The position numbers and the translations under genes are program-made. Source: Dehalococcoidia bacterium (GTDB taxonomy: Bacteria; Chloroflexota; Dehalococcoidia; Lucifugimonadales; Lucifugimonadaceae). Taken from it: a stretch of 64,000 nucleotides of DNA. Positions 48,973 through 60,210 of this stretch are shown piece by piece (position 1 is the stretch's first letter; each line of letters opens with the position of its first letter). The notes under the pieces are model-generated. The model made no database searches, was not told the DNA's origin, and saw only the letters and a list, made by a program, of their open reading frames with translations. The stretch is from NCBI GenBank assembly GCA_022819585.1, contig JAJEGY010000035.1, positions 1 to 64,000 of the forward strand, read 5' to 3'.

Positions 48973-51900
48973 CTACCTGTCGAACCGCAGATCGTCCCGC
49001 GAACCCTCTTCTTCCGTCTCATCCTGCGTATCGGCAACAGGCAGTTCAACGGGTGAAGATTCCTCTGCCACATCATCATCATCGGCGTTGTCTGCAGGAC
49101 TACGAGATCGGTCTCGTCGATCATCCTGTGCTCGGCGCAGAGCCTGCCCCAAGAAGAATGCGACTATAACCGCACCTAAGACCACGGCCACAACGATCAC
49201 CAGGAGCAATGTAACGTTCAGACCTGCTTCATCTTCATCCTCTGGCTCGACAATAGGTTCAGGCGTCGCAGTCGGCTCGATCTCGCGCTCAACCCCTGCA
49301 GGCGGTACGGGAGTATCAGTAGGTGTCGCAGTTGGAACCGGAGTATCGGAGGGCACCGAAGTCGCAGTAGGAGCCTCCGTCGGTACCGCAGTTGACGTTG
49401 GCGTGTGTGCAGGCACGGACCTCTCGGACGGGATAGGTGTATCAGTGGGAACTGGTGTAAACGTCGCAGTCGGTTCAGGAGTCGAAGTTGCTGTCGGAGT
49501 CGACGTCGGCGTAAATGTAGCCGTCGGGGGCACTGGGGTCGCCGTTGGCGTCTCTGTCGCTGGCGGCATCGCCGGCGCAGTGTTAACCATAACCACTACT
49601 TCCGGTGTCGGTGTAGCCACAGGAGTCTCTGTTGCAACCGGTGTCGGCGTGGGCGTAAAAGTCGCAGTCGCAGGTACCGGAGTCGCAGTCGCTGGCACTG
49701 GCGTATGAGTCGGTGCAGGCGTGGCCGTCGGTTCTGGAACATCCTCCTCCGCGATCACCAAGAAGATCTGACCATCGAACAGTTCCGAGTGACCACACAC
49801 CAACGCCGGATCGTTGAAATCCGGATTCGGCTGGAACCGCACCGGTAGATTAAGCAGTGTCTGCGCATTCGACGGCGAAATTCTCATCACATGGATCGAC
49901 TCGAGCGCCACTACCCACTCATCCGGCACCGGCAGACACAACGCCGCACTGTTCGTGAACGACATGTTGATGATCGGCGACCCGCTCCGCGCCACGAAAT
50001 CCGCCACAAAGACATCCCCCATGGCCACATAACCCGGCACTTGCCACTCGATCGTAGACGCAGCATCGCCCGGTGCAATATGCATTCCGACCCACTCATA
50101 ACTAGGTATCGACCTCTCGCGCACCCTGAACAACGCCTTGGTAGCTTGTGGTGGTCGATACTCCTTTGGTTGGAAATACGAAATCACTCCGTACGTCACG
50201 CCGTTCAACTCGATCTCCTCAGGGATATCTTCGGCCGACCTGTACGGCTTGACCAGTCGATTGTCCCCGATCACGTGCACCACCATCTCAGTTTTGAACT
50301 CCACCAATCCGCCTGGCACTTGCTGCTTCACCAATACCGAGATGTCGTACACACCTTCGTTATCCGGCGCGGTATATGTCACGACACGGGCGTTCTCGTC
50401 CGAAATATCCCCATCCTCTATCCGCCAAGAAACGTGCACATCATCCCGTTCATACAACGAGTTGTCCAATCGCCCATTGATATTGAACAACTCAATCCCC
50501 AACCGCGTCGGCTGCTCGCGCCGCAGGGTTATCCCATCCAAATAACTCTTCACGCCACCAAGCAACTGTCCCTGACGCGGCACATCCACCGTCGCGATCC
50601 TCGGCTCAGCCGCAGTCGAATCCACAATCGTCTCCTCAGACCAATCCCCGACATCCCCTAACCGGTTCACCCGGCGCAACCTGAAAGCATACGCACTATT
50701 CCCATCCGGCAGGTCCACAACCCGAGGCATCGCAGCATCAGTGTCCCGCGGGCGCGACAGGTAATCCCCATTGATCCGTCGCCAATCGAGGTCGTACCGG
50801 TCCTCATAATTCGTCGGCCACAACACAATAACCTGTTCATGCAGAGGAATGATCGCTGGAGCATTCGGAACCAACGGCACAGAATCGACATTTGGATCGT
50901 CCAGCACCGTCACCACAACCTCGGTATAGTCTCTCGACCCGCAAAGATCCGCCGCTTTGAGCAGCAATTCATAACTCTCCTGCGTCTCGAAATCCAACCG
51001 ACCAGTAGTTGTCAAAGCTCCCGTAAATGGATGAATATCGAATGGCGCATCCTCAGGCGTCGTCTCCTCAACGCTGTAACGCAACGACGAGAACCTGTCA
51101 TCATCATCCGCCAACACAAACCCAATGTGTACGCCACCAGCCTGCTCCTCTAACACATCAAACTCGAACATCTCCTTGCGGAACACTGGCGGGTTGTTGT
51201 CCTGACCACCGACAAAAACCGCCTCTTGTGCCGACCACTTGCTCTGCTCCCCTATCACCTTGTCTATTGCTCGCACCTGAAACACCCAAGCGGTGTTGTT
51301 CGGCAGATTCAACCCGCCATCTTCATCTACCGACGCATCCCGCCATTTGCTTCCCGTCGAACCAGCACTCGCAGACCGGTACTGCAGTTCGTAGTCATAC
51401 TTGGCATTGTCTCGATTCCATGTGACAGTCACGCCATCCGCAGTCGAGCAGACCCGATGGAAGATCGGCTCTGGCGGGCCCGGCACATCGATAACGTTGA
51501 CACGAATCTCATCCTCGTCCTCCTCTCCCGCAAGGTCCGTGACTCGGACCACCAGCGTGTAGTCTTCTTGAGCCTCATAATCCAGCTTCCCATACAGATA
51601 TATCTCGCCATCCCTGACGTTGATCGCAAACGGAAAGACATCTGGAACCGGCGACGGTGGAACGATCTCGTAACGCAACTCATCGAGACGATCAGGATCC
51701 GCCGCTTCAATCGTCGCGATAGGATCGTCATAGTTCTGGTTCTCGGAAAGCGAGATCCGGCGAGGCACATCAGTGAACCGCGGAGCGCGGTTGGGGTCAA
51801 TCGGATCATCTGGCGCCGCTACATATCCTCCCGTCGGACTGCTAACGCCCCCGTCCAGTCGACTCCTGACACGCACCTCATATCGGGTGTCGTTAACCAG

Positions 51901-52902
51901 ACTCCGTATTTCGTGGTACCCGGCGTCCACGTTTCGCCAGTTCGCGTCGGTCTCCCAGTCAGCGGGGAGGTTATTCCGGTTTGCATATGCCAATTGGTAC
52001 TCATGCTTTGGACACGGCCGCCAACTCACATGCAGCCGTTGATTGCCTGGCACCACCACGAAATCCTGTGGAACTACCACGCGATCTGCGGGACACTTAG
52101 ACGTCGGGCGCCCGTCCACCGGGACACTCCACTCGCTCATATAAGGCTCACGGTTCGGCTTGATAACCGGCGCCTGGTTCCTAAACACCGAACGCAATTG
52201 AACGTCATACTGTGAACCGTTGCTCAAATCCTCAATCGCATACGATTCGCTGGTCCCCACATCGACATAATCCACCCAATCCCGCGCTGTGTTGTCCACA
52301 ACCTCTCGCCAACGAATATGATTTCTCATCCCATCGCAACTGTTCCACGAAACCAGCAACCGCGAATCACCACCCAAAACCCGGATATCAATGGGCGTCT
52401 CCGGCAAATCCCCGCACCGACGCGGCGTCCCAAAGTAGTCGTCGCTCCAACTCCCCTCGTCAAACACGTTGTCACGCACATGGACTGGTCGGATCTGGAC
52501 TATATATCTTTCGTTGTTAGTCAACTGCGTGATGTCGTAAAAACCAGAGGAGCCAGCACTTGAGGTCGTCGGCCAGTTGAATGGATTTTCCGGTTGTTCC
52601 GACCGCGACCGCCACCGTATGTCATACCGATGATCAGGACAAACATCCCACGTCACCAGAATCCCACCGTCGTGATCCCAAAGCTGCACATTCCGCGGCT
52701 CCAATGGCTCGCTATCCGGGTTGGCGCACGCCGTACCGCCGCTCTGTCCCAATACCCGATCCTCCGACTGTACCGCCGCCGCCACGATGCTCAACGCCAT
52801 CAACCCTGACACCACCGCCAAAGCCGCAATCATTCTCGATAAACGACCGAGTTTCGCGCCGAAATAACCATCTCTGACTCGGTCTATGTGGCTCGACCAC
52901 AT
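48973..52902 (-). CDS. Paralogous giant surface protein: FN3-like/cadherin-like domains, PT-rich stalk, C-terminal TM
   Basis: Same architecture as 45603-48857; [100 protein letters not shown]. Confidence 0.8.
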   Translation of the reverse strand: MWSSHIDRVRDGYFGAKLGRLSRMIAALAVVSGLMALSIVAAAVQSEDRVLGQSGGTACANPDSEPLEPRNVQLWDHDGGILVTWDVCPDHRYDIRWRSRSEQPENPFNWPTTSSAGSSGFYDITQLTNNERYIVQIRPVHVRDNVFDEGSWSDDYFGTPRRCGDLPETPIDIRVLGGDSRLLVSWNSCDGMRNHIRWREVVDNTARDWVDYVDVGTSESYAIEDLSNGSQYDVQLRSVFRNQAPVIKPNREPYMSEWSVPVDGRPTSKCPADRVVVPQDFVVVPGNQRLHVSWRPCPKHEYQLAYANRNNLPADWETDANWRNVDAGYHEIRSLVNDTRYEVRVRSRLDGGVSSPTGGYVAAPDDPIDPNRAPRFTDVPRRISLSENQNYDDPIATIEAADPDRLDELRYEIVPPSPVPDVFPFAINVRDGEIYLYGKLDYEAQEDYTLVVRVTDLAGEEDEDEIRVNVIDVPGPPEPIFHRVCSTADGVTVTWNRDNAKYDYELQYRSASAGSTGSKWRDASVDEDGGLNLPNNTAWVFQVRAIDKVIGEQSKWSAQEAVFVGGQDNNPPVFRKEMFEFDVLEEQAGGVHIGFVLADDDDRFSSLRYSVEETTPEDAPFDIHPFTGALTTTGRLDFETQESYELLLKAADLCGSRDYTEVVVTVLDDPNVDSVPLVPNAPAIIPLHEQVIVLWPTNYEDRYDLDWRRINGDYLSRPRDTDAAMPRVVDLPDGNSAYAFRLRRVNRLGDVGDWSEETIVDSTAAEPRIATVDVPRQGQLLGGVKSYLDGITLRREQPTRLGIELFNINGRLDNSLYERDDVHVSWRIEDGDISDENARVVTYTAPDNEGVYDISVLVKQQVPGGLVEFKTEMVVHVIGDNRLVKPYRSAEDIPEEIELNGVTYGVISYFQPKEYRPPQATKALFRVRERSIPSYEWVGMHIAPGDAASTIEWQVPGYVAMGDVFVADFVARSGSPIINMSFTNSAALCLPVPDEWVVALESIHVMRISPSNAQTLLNLPVRFQPNPDFNDPALVCGHSELFDGQIFLVIAEEDVPEPTATPAPTHTPVPATATPVPATATFTPTPTPVATETPVATPTPEVVVMVNTAPAMPPATETPTATPVPPTATFTPTSTPTATSTPEPTATFTPVPTDTPIPSERSVPAHTPTSTAVPTEAPTATSVPSDTPVPTATPTDTPVPPAGVEREIEPTATPEPIVEPEDEDEAGLNVTLLLVIVVAVVLGAVIVAFFLGQALRRAQDDRRDRSRSPADNADDDDVAEESSPVELPVADTQDETEEEGSRDDLRFDR

Positions 52903-52968
52903 CGATAAATCGAACTCTGATTGAAGGGGATTTTGCGTCGCGTCACTATCTCCCAGCCCACTTCAAAG

Positions 52969-53005
52969 GCTGGTTTTGCCGATAACATAACAAAGCAAAA
53001 CCAGC
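52969..53005. promoter_or_regulatory. Inverted repeat GCTGGTTTTGC-N15-GCAAAACCAGC in a divergent intergenic region
   Basis: Perfect 11-bp arms between the start of the surface-protein gene (-) and the start of the phosphatase gene (+). Confidence 0.6.
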
Positions 53006-53027
53006 AAAATCCTTGAGTTGATATGCG

Positions 53028-53522
53028 ATGAAACTGCTAATTCTCAGACACGGAAAGGCCTACGACCCAGATCCAAGACGTTGGCCTGATGATAGTGAGC
53101 GCCCACTCACCGACGATGGCAAGAAACGTCTAGCCAAATCCGTCCCTGCCATCAAGGCCTTGGCACCCAAAAACGTACGCGTCATCTCCAGCCCATACAC
53201 CAGAGCCCTCCAGACCGCACTGATCGTCTGCCAAAAAGCCGGATGGGATGAACCCGAAATCGACGACCGTCTCTCCGCTCACCACGGACCCGAAGAAGCC
53301 CTCGAACTCCTTCAATCCCTGCCCGTCTCCGGCAACTACATCATCGTCGGACACGACCCCACATTCTCCTACCTTCCCGGATACCTCATCGGCGCAAACC
53401 GCCTAGGAGCCACCACCCTCAAAACCGGCGCCGTCGCACGCATCGATACAGGAATGGCAACACCAGCCCAAGGCACCGGCACCCTCATCGCCCTCATCCA
53501 ACCTAAGATCTTGGCTCGTTAA
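53028..53522 (+). CDS. SixA-like histidine phosphatase family protein
   Basis: MKLLILRHGKAYDPDPRRWPDDSERPLTDDGKKRLAKSVPAI...YIIVGHDPTFSYLPGYLIG; RHG motif. Confidence 0.9.
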   Translation: MKLLILRHGKAYDPDPRRWPDDSERPLTDDGKKRLAKSVPAIKALAPKNVRVISSPYTRALQTALIVCQKAGWDEPEIDDRLSAHHGPEEALELLQSLPVSGNYIIVGHDPTFSYLPGYLIGANRLGATTLKTGAVARIDTGMATPAQGTGTLIALIQPKILAR

Positions 53523-53749
53523 CTGGCGAAAACGATCCCGATCAGCGCCAGAACGATAGCGATCCCACTCCCACCGGCCACACCTATCAACACATTTAAC
53601 TTAGCCTCGAACTTCATGTCCATAGTGTCGAGCCGCCGATTCATGCCATTCAGACGCGTATTCATCTCCCCACGCAAAGACTCAACTGACCCTGTCAAAT
53701 CCCCAAGTCGCTGGTCCACCTGTTCGTAGGTACCTTCGAGTTTGCTCAA
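53519..53749 (-). CDS. Small coiled-coil membrane protein
   Basis: MSKLEGTYEQVDQRLGDLTGSVESLRGEMNTRLNGMNRRLDTMDMKFEAKLNVLIGVAGGSGIAIVLALIGIVFAS. Confidence 0.65.
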   Translation of the reverse strand: MSKLEGTYEQVDQRLGDLTGSVESLRGEMNTRLNGMNRRLDTMDMKFEAKLNVLIGVAGGSGIAIVLALIGIVFAS

Positions 53750-53841
53750 TCACTCCGGGCTGGTCGTCACTGAATACTCCTTGTAACCTTAGCTATTCGT
53801 CCATTATCACTCATGATAGTACATAACTTCTAGCGCGGCGT

Positions 53842-55128
53842 CTAAGATGTCAGTCTCTTCATCGGTAAAATCAGCGCCAACGCTGCACCTAGCACCGCTA
53901 TCGTACCGCAGTACCAGACGATCCCCTCAAACCCGCTAGTCTCATAGATCTTGCCCGCAACGATCGGAGACAACGAACCCACGACCGATCCTCCGGCAAA
54001 TATCAACGCAGTAGCCGATCCTTCCGAACCCCGTTCTACTTGGTCCATCGTCGCTGCCGTGACAATCGGCATCACCGAAAAGAAGAACAGCCCCAGCGAC
54101 GCCATCAGGATCGTAAACCCGACACCTCGATCTATCCACAAAAACGCAAACACCATCGCCGCCATCGAAGCCATCGCCGCAAATATCACAGGCTTTCTGC
54201 CCACACGGTCCGAAAGCCACCCCATCGCCGGCGTCGATACGATCCCCGCAAGCGTCAGCAACGAAACATGCCACCCGATCGTGAAGTCCGAAAGCTCCAG
54301 CGTCTCCTTCATATACAGCACGATGAACGCCTGAAACGACATATGTATCGCCGACCTGAACGCTCCGAGGAACACCAGACCCAATACCCGGACATTCGAC
54401 ACCAACCGCCAAGCCGACTGCATGTACTCCCCGAAATCGAGATTTCTCGATGCCTCCGATCCCGCCGTCTTGAAACGCCACATCACCACTATCGCCGTCA
54501 AAAACATCGGCACCGAAACCCCAATCCCGACCCATCGCCAATCAAACCCCGAAAACTCGAAGCTGCCGATCGCTCCACCCAGCAGGAACCCGATAATCAC
54601 CGGACTCGTCGTATTCCCGATCTGCGCGCCCGTCAGATGCGCCGCCATCGCTACTCCACGACGCCTCGGATAGCGCGCCGCCAGCGTCCCGAACGCCGGA
54701 GCATGCCACATGCTCGTACCAAACCCGATGATCGCCACTGCAAAACCGATCAGCCACACCCACGGGCTTATACCGATCAAAAAGTATCCCGCCCCCACCA
54801 TCAACATGCTGATCGTCAACAACCAAGCGATACGCTTCCTGTACATATCCGCCAGCATCCCCGCCGGCACATTCGCCACACCCGACGCTATCGAACTGAT
54901 CGCAAAAATCGTCCCATACGCAACATCCCCCAATCCGAACGTCGCACGGATCGAAGGCATCATCAACAACAACGCACCCTGCCCGAAATGCTTGATCCCG
55001 TGCCCAGCCGAAAGACCGTACATCAACCCTGAAGACCTATCATCCTGAATCTCTTCAGCAGTAGATCTTCGCCCCTCAACAGAGACACTGCCACTAGCAG
55101 ACATGATGAAACGCAAGTTTAGCAACAA
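53842..55128 (-). CDS. MFS transporter
   Basis: 12-TM-like hydrophobic pattern; GMLADMYRKRIAWLLTISMLMVGAGYFLIG; MGWLSDRVGRKPVIFAAM. Confidence 0.88.
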   Translation of the reverse strand: MLLNLRFIMSASGSVSVEGRRSTAEEIQDDRSSGLMYGLSAGHGIKHFGQGALLLMMPSIRATFGLGDVAYGTIFAISSIASGVANVPAGMLADMYRKRIAWLLTISMLMVGAGYFLIGISPWVWLIGFAVAIIGFGTSMWHAPAFGTLAARYPRRRGVAMAAHLTGAQIGNTTSPVIIGFLLGGAIGSFEFSGFDWRWVGIGVSVPMFLTAIVVMWRFKTAGSEASRNLDFGEYMQSAWRLVSNVRVLGLVFLGAFRSAIHMSFQAFIVLYMKETLELSDFTIGWHVSLLTLAGIVSTPAMGWLSDRVGRKPVIFAAMASMAAMVFAFLWIDRGVGFTILMASLGLFFFSVMPIVTAATMDQVERGSEGSATALIFAGGSVVGSLSPIVAGKIYETSGFEGIVWYCGTIAVLGAALALILPMKRLTS

Positions 55129-55223
55129 AAACCAGACGCAGACGGAGCCCCGTCTTCCTCCTTCATGGATACATTTGCAAAGAAGGAAGTGGTGATCGGT
55201 TTCGGGCTATCTCTTACTCGATG

Positions 55224-56618
55224 TCATTCGATTCCTCGGTCATTCAGAAGATCGAGGAAGTCGTTGTAGTTGGAGATTGTTTGGAGGGTTTTTACTAGTT
55301 GACCGGCATTGGTGGTCTGCTGTCGGAGTTGATAGATTTGTCGAGCTAGGGGGCTTGTTGAGGATGGGCTGTCGGCGTATGTTCCGTGGAATGCAAAGTA
55401 TGCTTGGTTGATTTTGCGGATGTTGTGTCCGTTTTCGACTAGTGTTTGGCGTCGCGACTCCATGTAGATCTCGGCTTCGTCGATCTTGCCGCCGGATAAG
55501 AGTTCCTCAGCCTCGTGCCGGGTTTCGTGCAGGAACTCTTGAGGGTCGAAGGTCTCTTCTTTGCCGGGGTCGTCTTTCTCGTGGTCGGGGATGTACGGGG
55601 GTTCCAGAGTTGGGACGTTTTCACCGGTGAGTTGGTTGTAGACGGTGCGTCCGACTTCTTTTCCGAAGAGATTCGCCAATGTCTCGTTGAGGGATGTCAT
55701 GTCGCCGTTCGACCAATAGGCGCGTCCTAAGGGGTGGAATATGAGGTAGGCGTGGAGCCATTCGTGGGCAGAGACCTCCAGCAAAGACTGCAAGGAGTAG
55801 TCGGAAGGAACCAGATTCGGGTACGATGCGAGGCCCCCGGTTGGTAAAACTACGGCGGAGAGATCTGCCCTTTCGAGGACTTCGGTCTCCATGTGGAGCT
55901 TGTCTTGCTCTGTGAGGTCTGGTTGGAGGAGGCGGACGGAGTCGCGTTCGATCTTGTCGCGTGGAGATGTGACGAGGATGTGCGGCGTGTCGTCGATGCG
56001 GAAATCGACGGGTGGCCAGATGAATTCGCCGTCTTGGTGGAGCCCGAGTTTGATGAGTTCTGTGGAGATTGCGGATTCTAGGAGTTCTTCGACGGCATCA
56101 CGGATCTGGTTGCGTTCGGCGATGAGATTGTCGATATGGGTCTGATGTATAGAGACGGCGATTTGGTCGTTTTGGGCTAGAGCCAGTTTGAGACCGTCGC
56201 GTGCTTTTCTGAGTTCACGGGCTAAATCTGGGTGGCGGTCTAGGTGAGCGTTGCGTGTCTGGTTGTCGATCTCAACCCATGGGAGAGACGAGTAGATGCG
56301 GTGCGCCCATTTTGCGGGTAGATTCACGATCTCGAATGAGGTGAGGTTGTATCCGAATCCTGCGGTGGCGATCTCTTCAGGTTCGAGGAGTCGTCGGTCG
56401 CCGGGCTGCATGATGATGACGACGAATCCGAGTGCGAAGAGGATAGATATAGGTATTTGGTATGTGAGTCGGATGCAGGTTCTGCGGATGCGGCCGCGCC
56501 GCGCTTGGCGCTGTCGGCGTCGGCGGACAATCTCGTGGTAGCCGCGCCCGCTGCGCGATCTGATGTCACGCAGTCGGCGAAGGGTCAGCCAGCGGGTTGG
56601 GTTGCGGAACGGGGACAT
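55224..56618 (-). CDS. Hypothetical membrane protein with HExxH-type motif
   Basis: Single N-terminal TM (ISILFALGFVVIIMQ); SLLEVSAHEWLHAYLIFHPLGRAYW. Confidence 0.65.
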   Translation of the reverse strand: MSPFRNPTRWLTLRRLRDIRSRSGRGYHEIVRRRRQRQARRGRIRRTCIRLTYQIPISILFALGFVVIIMQPGDRRLLEPEEIATAGFGYNLTSFEIVNLPAKWAHRIYSSLPWVEIDNQTRNAHLDRHPDLARELRKARDGLKLALAQNDQIAVSIHQTHIDNLIAERNQIRDAVEELLESAISTELIKLGLHQDGEFIWPPVDFRIDDTPHILVTSPRDKIERDSVRLLQPDLTEQDKLHMETEVLERADLSAVVLPTGGLASYPNLVPSDYSLQSLLEVSAHEWLHAYLIFHPLGRAYWSNGDMTSLNETLANLFGKEVGRTVYNQLTGENVPTLEPPYIPDHEKDDPGKEETFDPQEFLHETRHEAEELLSGGKIDEAEIYMESRRQTLVENGHNIRKINQAYFAFHGTYADSPSSTSPLARQIYQLRQQTTNAGQLVKTLQTISNYNDFLDLLNDRGIE

Positions 56619-56768
56619 GGTGGAGATTCAAGAATAGGTTTTATTTGCGGGTATTCACAATCATGTATCTGCAGATTAGGCATACATAGTCTCATATTGA
56701 ATCGTCACATGGTGTAACTTAATCTCAAGCGCGGCGTTAAACCCATGTGAAATTGCGGGAGAACCATC

Positions 56769-57620
56769 GTGAGCATAGCAGTAGTAACCGACAGCACCGC
56801 CGACATTCCATCGGATCTCGTGGAAGAGAATGATCTCACCACCGTTCCGGCGTTCGTGAGGTTCGGAAACGAGGAGTTTCGGGACAAAGTGGACATCGCG
56901 ACGGAGGACTTCTACGCTCGGTTGGCGCGTGACAAGGATGTGTTCCCTACTACGTCTCAACCATCCCCCGGGGATTTTAAGACGGTATACGACGGATTGC
57001 TGGAAGAGCACGACGAGATCGTGTCGATCCACATCTCGTCAGCGGTGAGCGGTACGTATGCTTCGGCAGTAGCAGGAGCGGCTCAGGCAGACCCGAGCGG
57101 CGAGAGGATAAAGCACGTCGACTCGCGATCCGCGTCGATGGCTACAGGCTGGCTGGCGCTCGCTGCGCGAAGGGTGATCAATGATGGAGGGAGTCTGACG
57201 GATGCGGTATCGGAGGCACGGAACATGGTGCCTAGGGTGCAGTTCGGTGGGACACCCGAAACGCTGGAGTATTTGAAGCGGGGAGGTAGATTAAAGGGCG
57301 CACAGGCGCTGATGGCGAATATTCTGAATATTCGCCCGGTCTTGGCGATGGTTGATGGCGAGGTGGAGGTGCTGGCCAAGCCTCGGTCCCACCGCAGAGC
57401 CATGTCGAAGTTGATTTCAGCTCTGGTCGAGGATCATTCCCCATTGACAAACTTGGCAGTTCTGCACGCCGATTCGTCGTCAAAAGGCGAGGCTGAAGAT
57501 GTGCTTGAGGATTTGAAATCGCATGTCGCGCCAGGCGGTATGACGATCACCGCGACTATAGGACCGGCGATCGGCGCGCATCTGGGCAACGGAACCGTCG
57601 GGTTGGCGGTTTCGTGGTAG
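56769..57620 (+). CDS. DegV family protein
   Basis: MSIAVVTDSTADIPSDLVEENDLTTVPAFVRFGNEEFRDKVDIATEDFYARLARDKDVFPTTSQPSPGDF. Confidence 0.93.
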   Translation: MSIAVVTDSTADIPSDLVEENDLTTVPAFVRFGNEEFRDKVDIATEDFYARLARDKDVFPTTSQPSPGDFKTVYDGLLEEHDEIVSIHISSAVSGTYASAVAGAAQADPSGERIKHVDSRSASMATGWLALAARRVINDGGSLTDAVSEARNMVPRVQFGGTPETLEYLKRGGRLKGAQALMANILNIRPVLAMVDGEVEVLAKPRSHRRAMSKLISALVEDHSPLTNLAVLHADSSSKGEAEDVLEDLKSHVAPGGMTITATIGPAIGAHLGNGTVGLAVSW

Positions 57621-57708
57621 ATTTCTGTCTGCCACTACCGCCTGGGAATGATGAGGTTTTGGCATAAGGTTGTTTACATCGTTGTTGGAGATTCGTTGAT
57701 TTTGATGG

Positions 57709-60210
57709 ATGCCTGAACCAGTTGTTGAGCGCCAGACCGAGCTTCTGGTGAATGTGCTTAAAGTCGAGGCCAAGAATGGCTTCGACAACAGTGCGGTGAT
57801 GGGCGGTGGATTCGATTCGATGTGGCCGCGTTTTGACCGGATTGCGGGGACGATTCGAGGCTTGGCACCGATGGAAGGGCGGCGGTACGCTGTGATGTCT
57901 CCAGCGGAGAGGCGGTCCTGGGCAACAGCGGCTTACCGAAGGTTGCATGGAACAGCGTCACGTCCTAAGAACGAACCAGCATCGGCTCAGCCAAAAACCG
58001 TCGTTACAGCTGAAGCACCTAAGAAAGTAGCACCGCGATCCCGTCGACCTCCTGCGCCTGCTAAGACAGGCCTTGACGCACCAGTGGCATCCTTGAGGTA
58101 TCTACATTCTTCCCATAGGAAGGCATTCGAGGCTTTGGGATTGGGGACTTTGCGGGATGTTTTGTGGCACTTCCCGTTGCGGATGATCGACTACACGCAG
58201 CGGTCGAATATCGTTGATCTGGTGCCAGGAGAGGAGGCGACGGTTGAGGGGTATGTGGTTACGTCGGAGTTCAATCGCTTTGGAGGGCCGAGAGGTTCGG
58301 CTCGGGTTCGGATCAGCGATGGCAGCGGTTATCTGCCCATAACTTGGTTCAACATGCCTTACATGGCTACGAGATGGGAGAACGGAGACCAGATCGTCGT
58401 CAGTGGGAGGGTTGGGGAGTTTCGTGGACGCCCCACGATGGAGAACCCGGAGTATGACGACATCACTCGCGGCGGTCGAGAGAATCAGAGGGGATTTGTC
58501 CATGCCGGATCGATAGTGCCGGTCTACCCGTTGAGCGCCGGATGGAACCAGCGGACAGTGCGAAACGGGGTGATGCAGTCTTTGGACAAAGGGCTGCCGT
58601 TAATACAGGAGACGTTGCCAAAATGGGTGCGTGAGGAGCACGATCTGATGGGCTTGGCGGATGCGTTTGAGGCGATGCACCGGCCATTGGCAACGCGTCA
58701 GCGATGGTCGGCTATCCGGCGATTCGCATTTGATGAGTTTCTGTACAACCAGATAGCCGCGATAAGGAGGCGCGCTAGGTGGCGTAGGACGGTCGAAGCG
58801 GTGGAGCTATCGCCGGATCGTGAGATCGTGAAGAGCTTTGTGTCGTCGTTGGGGTTTGAGTTGACCGGGGATCAGAGCGAAGGAATCGCGACGATTCTGG
58901 CAGATATGGCGTCTGGTTTTCCGATGGCACGGTTGCTACAAGGAGAAGTTGGAAGCGGCAAGACGGTCGTTGCGATCGCCGCGATGCTGTCGGTTTCAGG
59001 TGCTAACGGAATGCAGGCCGTGATGATGACTCCGACCGAGGTCTTGGCGGAGCAGCACTTCTTGAGCATGTTGGAGCAGCTGGAGTGTCGCGAAGGATTG
59101 AGCGGACATGGACCAGTCTATGAGTCGCCGCTGTATCGGGTAGAGAAGCGAGGACGGAATCTGCGCGTCGGATTGTTGACAGGGAGTCTGTCTCAGAGAG
59201 AAAAGCGGACTATGCACGAGATGTGTGCGAATGGAGAGCTTGATCTGGTGGTAGGAACCCATGCGTTGCTGCAAGAGGGTGTGGACTTCGATGATTTAGC
59301 GCTGGTTGTCGTGGATGAGCAGCAGCGATTCGGAACGGAGCAGAGAGCCGTGTTGACCAATCGGACGCCGCGACCTCATCTATTGGCGATGTCCGCGACC
59401 CCGATACCTCGGACTCTGCACATGACAATGTATGGCGAGATGGAGTTGTCCACATTGAGGGCGATGCCGCGCGGCAGGCAGAAGATCGAGACCATCTGGG
59501 CTCAGACACCGTTTGAAGTTGCAGAGGCGTATGGGAAGGTCCGAAGCGAAGTCAAGGACGGACGGCAAGCGTTTGTTGTATGCCCACTGATCGATCCTTC
59601 AGAGAACGTGTCAGGTGCATCGGCGGTCGTTGAATTTCAAAAGTTGAGCAGGGATGTCTTCTCAGGTCTGAGAGTCGGCTTATTGCATGGACGGATGAGT
59701 CTGGCCGAAAAGCAATCTGTAATGGAGTCATTCAGGAGTCGCGAAATCGATGTCTTGGTGGCGACGCCAGTTATCGAGGTAGGCGTGGATGTTCCGAACG
59801 CCACGGTAATGGTGATCATGACCGCGGACCACTTCGGCTTGTCGCAGTTGCATCAGATACGCGGGCGAGTAGGACGAGGCGAGCATGGCGGCACCTGCAT
59901 TTTGGTTTCCGACGCTGAAGGGGAGTTGGCACAGGCCCGGTTGCAGGCGGTCGTCGATAACATCGACGGTTTTGACTTGGCGAACAAGGACTTGGAATTG
60001 CGAGGGCCGGGAAGGAACTTGGCAGAGGTGCAGAGCGGATGGAGCGGATGGCGGTTTGCACGGTTCGATGATCTAGAGATGTTGGGCAAAGCACGTGGAG
60101 TTGCGGAGGAATTGCTGGACAGGGATTTCGACTTAAAGATGCCGGAGCACCAAGAGTTGAAACGCGAGGCGATACGGATCATCCCGCGAGACGTTTCAAG
60201 TTACGCCTAG
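57709..60210 (+). CDS. recG: ATP-dependent DNA helicase RecG
   Basis: DVLWHFPLRMIDYTQRSNI; RLLQGEVGSGKTVVAIAAML; PTEVLAEQHF; DEQQRFGTEQRAVL; MSATPIPRTLHMTMYGEMELS; QLHQIRGRVGRG. Confidence 0.96.
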   Translation: MPEPVVERQTELLVNVLKVEAKNGFDNSAVMGGGFDSMWPRFDRIAGTIRGLAPMEGRRYAVMSPAERRSWATAAYRRLHGTASRPKNEPASAQPKTVVTAEAPKKVAPRSRRPPAPAKTGLDAPVASLRYLHSSHRKAFEALGLGTLRDVLWHFPLRMIDYTQRSNIVDLVPGEEATVEGYVVTSEFNRFGGPRGSARVRISDGSGYLPITWFNMPYMATRWENGDQIVVSGRVGEFRGRPTMENPEYDDITRGGRENQRGFVHAGSIVPVYPLSAGWNQRTVRNGVMQSLDKGLPLIQETLPKWVREEHDLMGLADAFEAMHRPLATRQRWSAIRRFAFDEFLYNQIAAIRRRARWRRTVEAVELSPDREIVKSFVSSLGFELTGDQSEGIATILADMASGFPMARLLQGEVGSGKTVVAIAAMLSVSGANGMQAVMMTPTEVLAEQHFLSMLEQLECREGLSGHGPVYESPLYRVEKRGRNLRVGLLTGSLSQREKRTMHEMCANGELDLVVGTHALLQEGVDFDDLALVVVDEQQRFGTEQRAVLTNRTPRPHLLAMSATPIPRTLHMTMYGEMELSTLRAMPRGRQKIETIWAQTPFEVAEAYGKVRSEVKDGRQAFVVCPLIDPSENVSGASAVVEFQKLSRDVFSGLRVGLLHGRMSLAEKQSVMESFRSREIDVLVATPVIEVGVDVPNATVMVIMTADHFGLSQLHQIRGRVGRGEHGGTCILVSDAEGELAQARLQAVVDNIDGFDLANKDLELRGPGRNLAEVQSGWSGWRFARFDDLEMLGKARGVAEELLDRDFDLKMPEHQELKREAIRIIPRDVSSYA

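Noticed and set aside
54040-55032. 330-aa + strand ORF
   Set aside because: Antisense shadow of the MFS transporter gene; biased composition.
55129-55223. Origin of replication at the skew switch
   Set aside because: No dnaA/dnaN nearby and no obvious DnaA-box cluster by eye; inversion, transfer boundary or assembly join are preferred.
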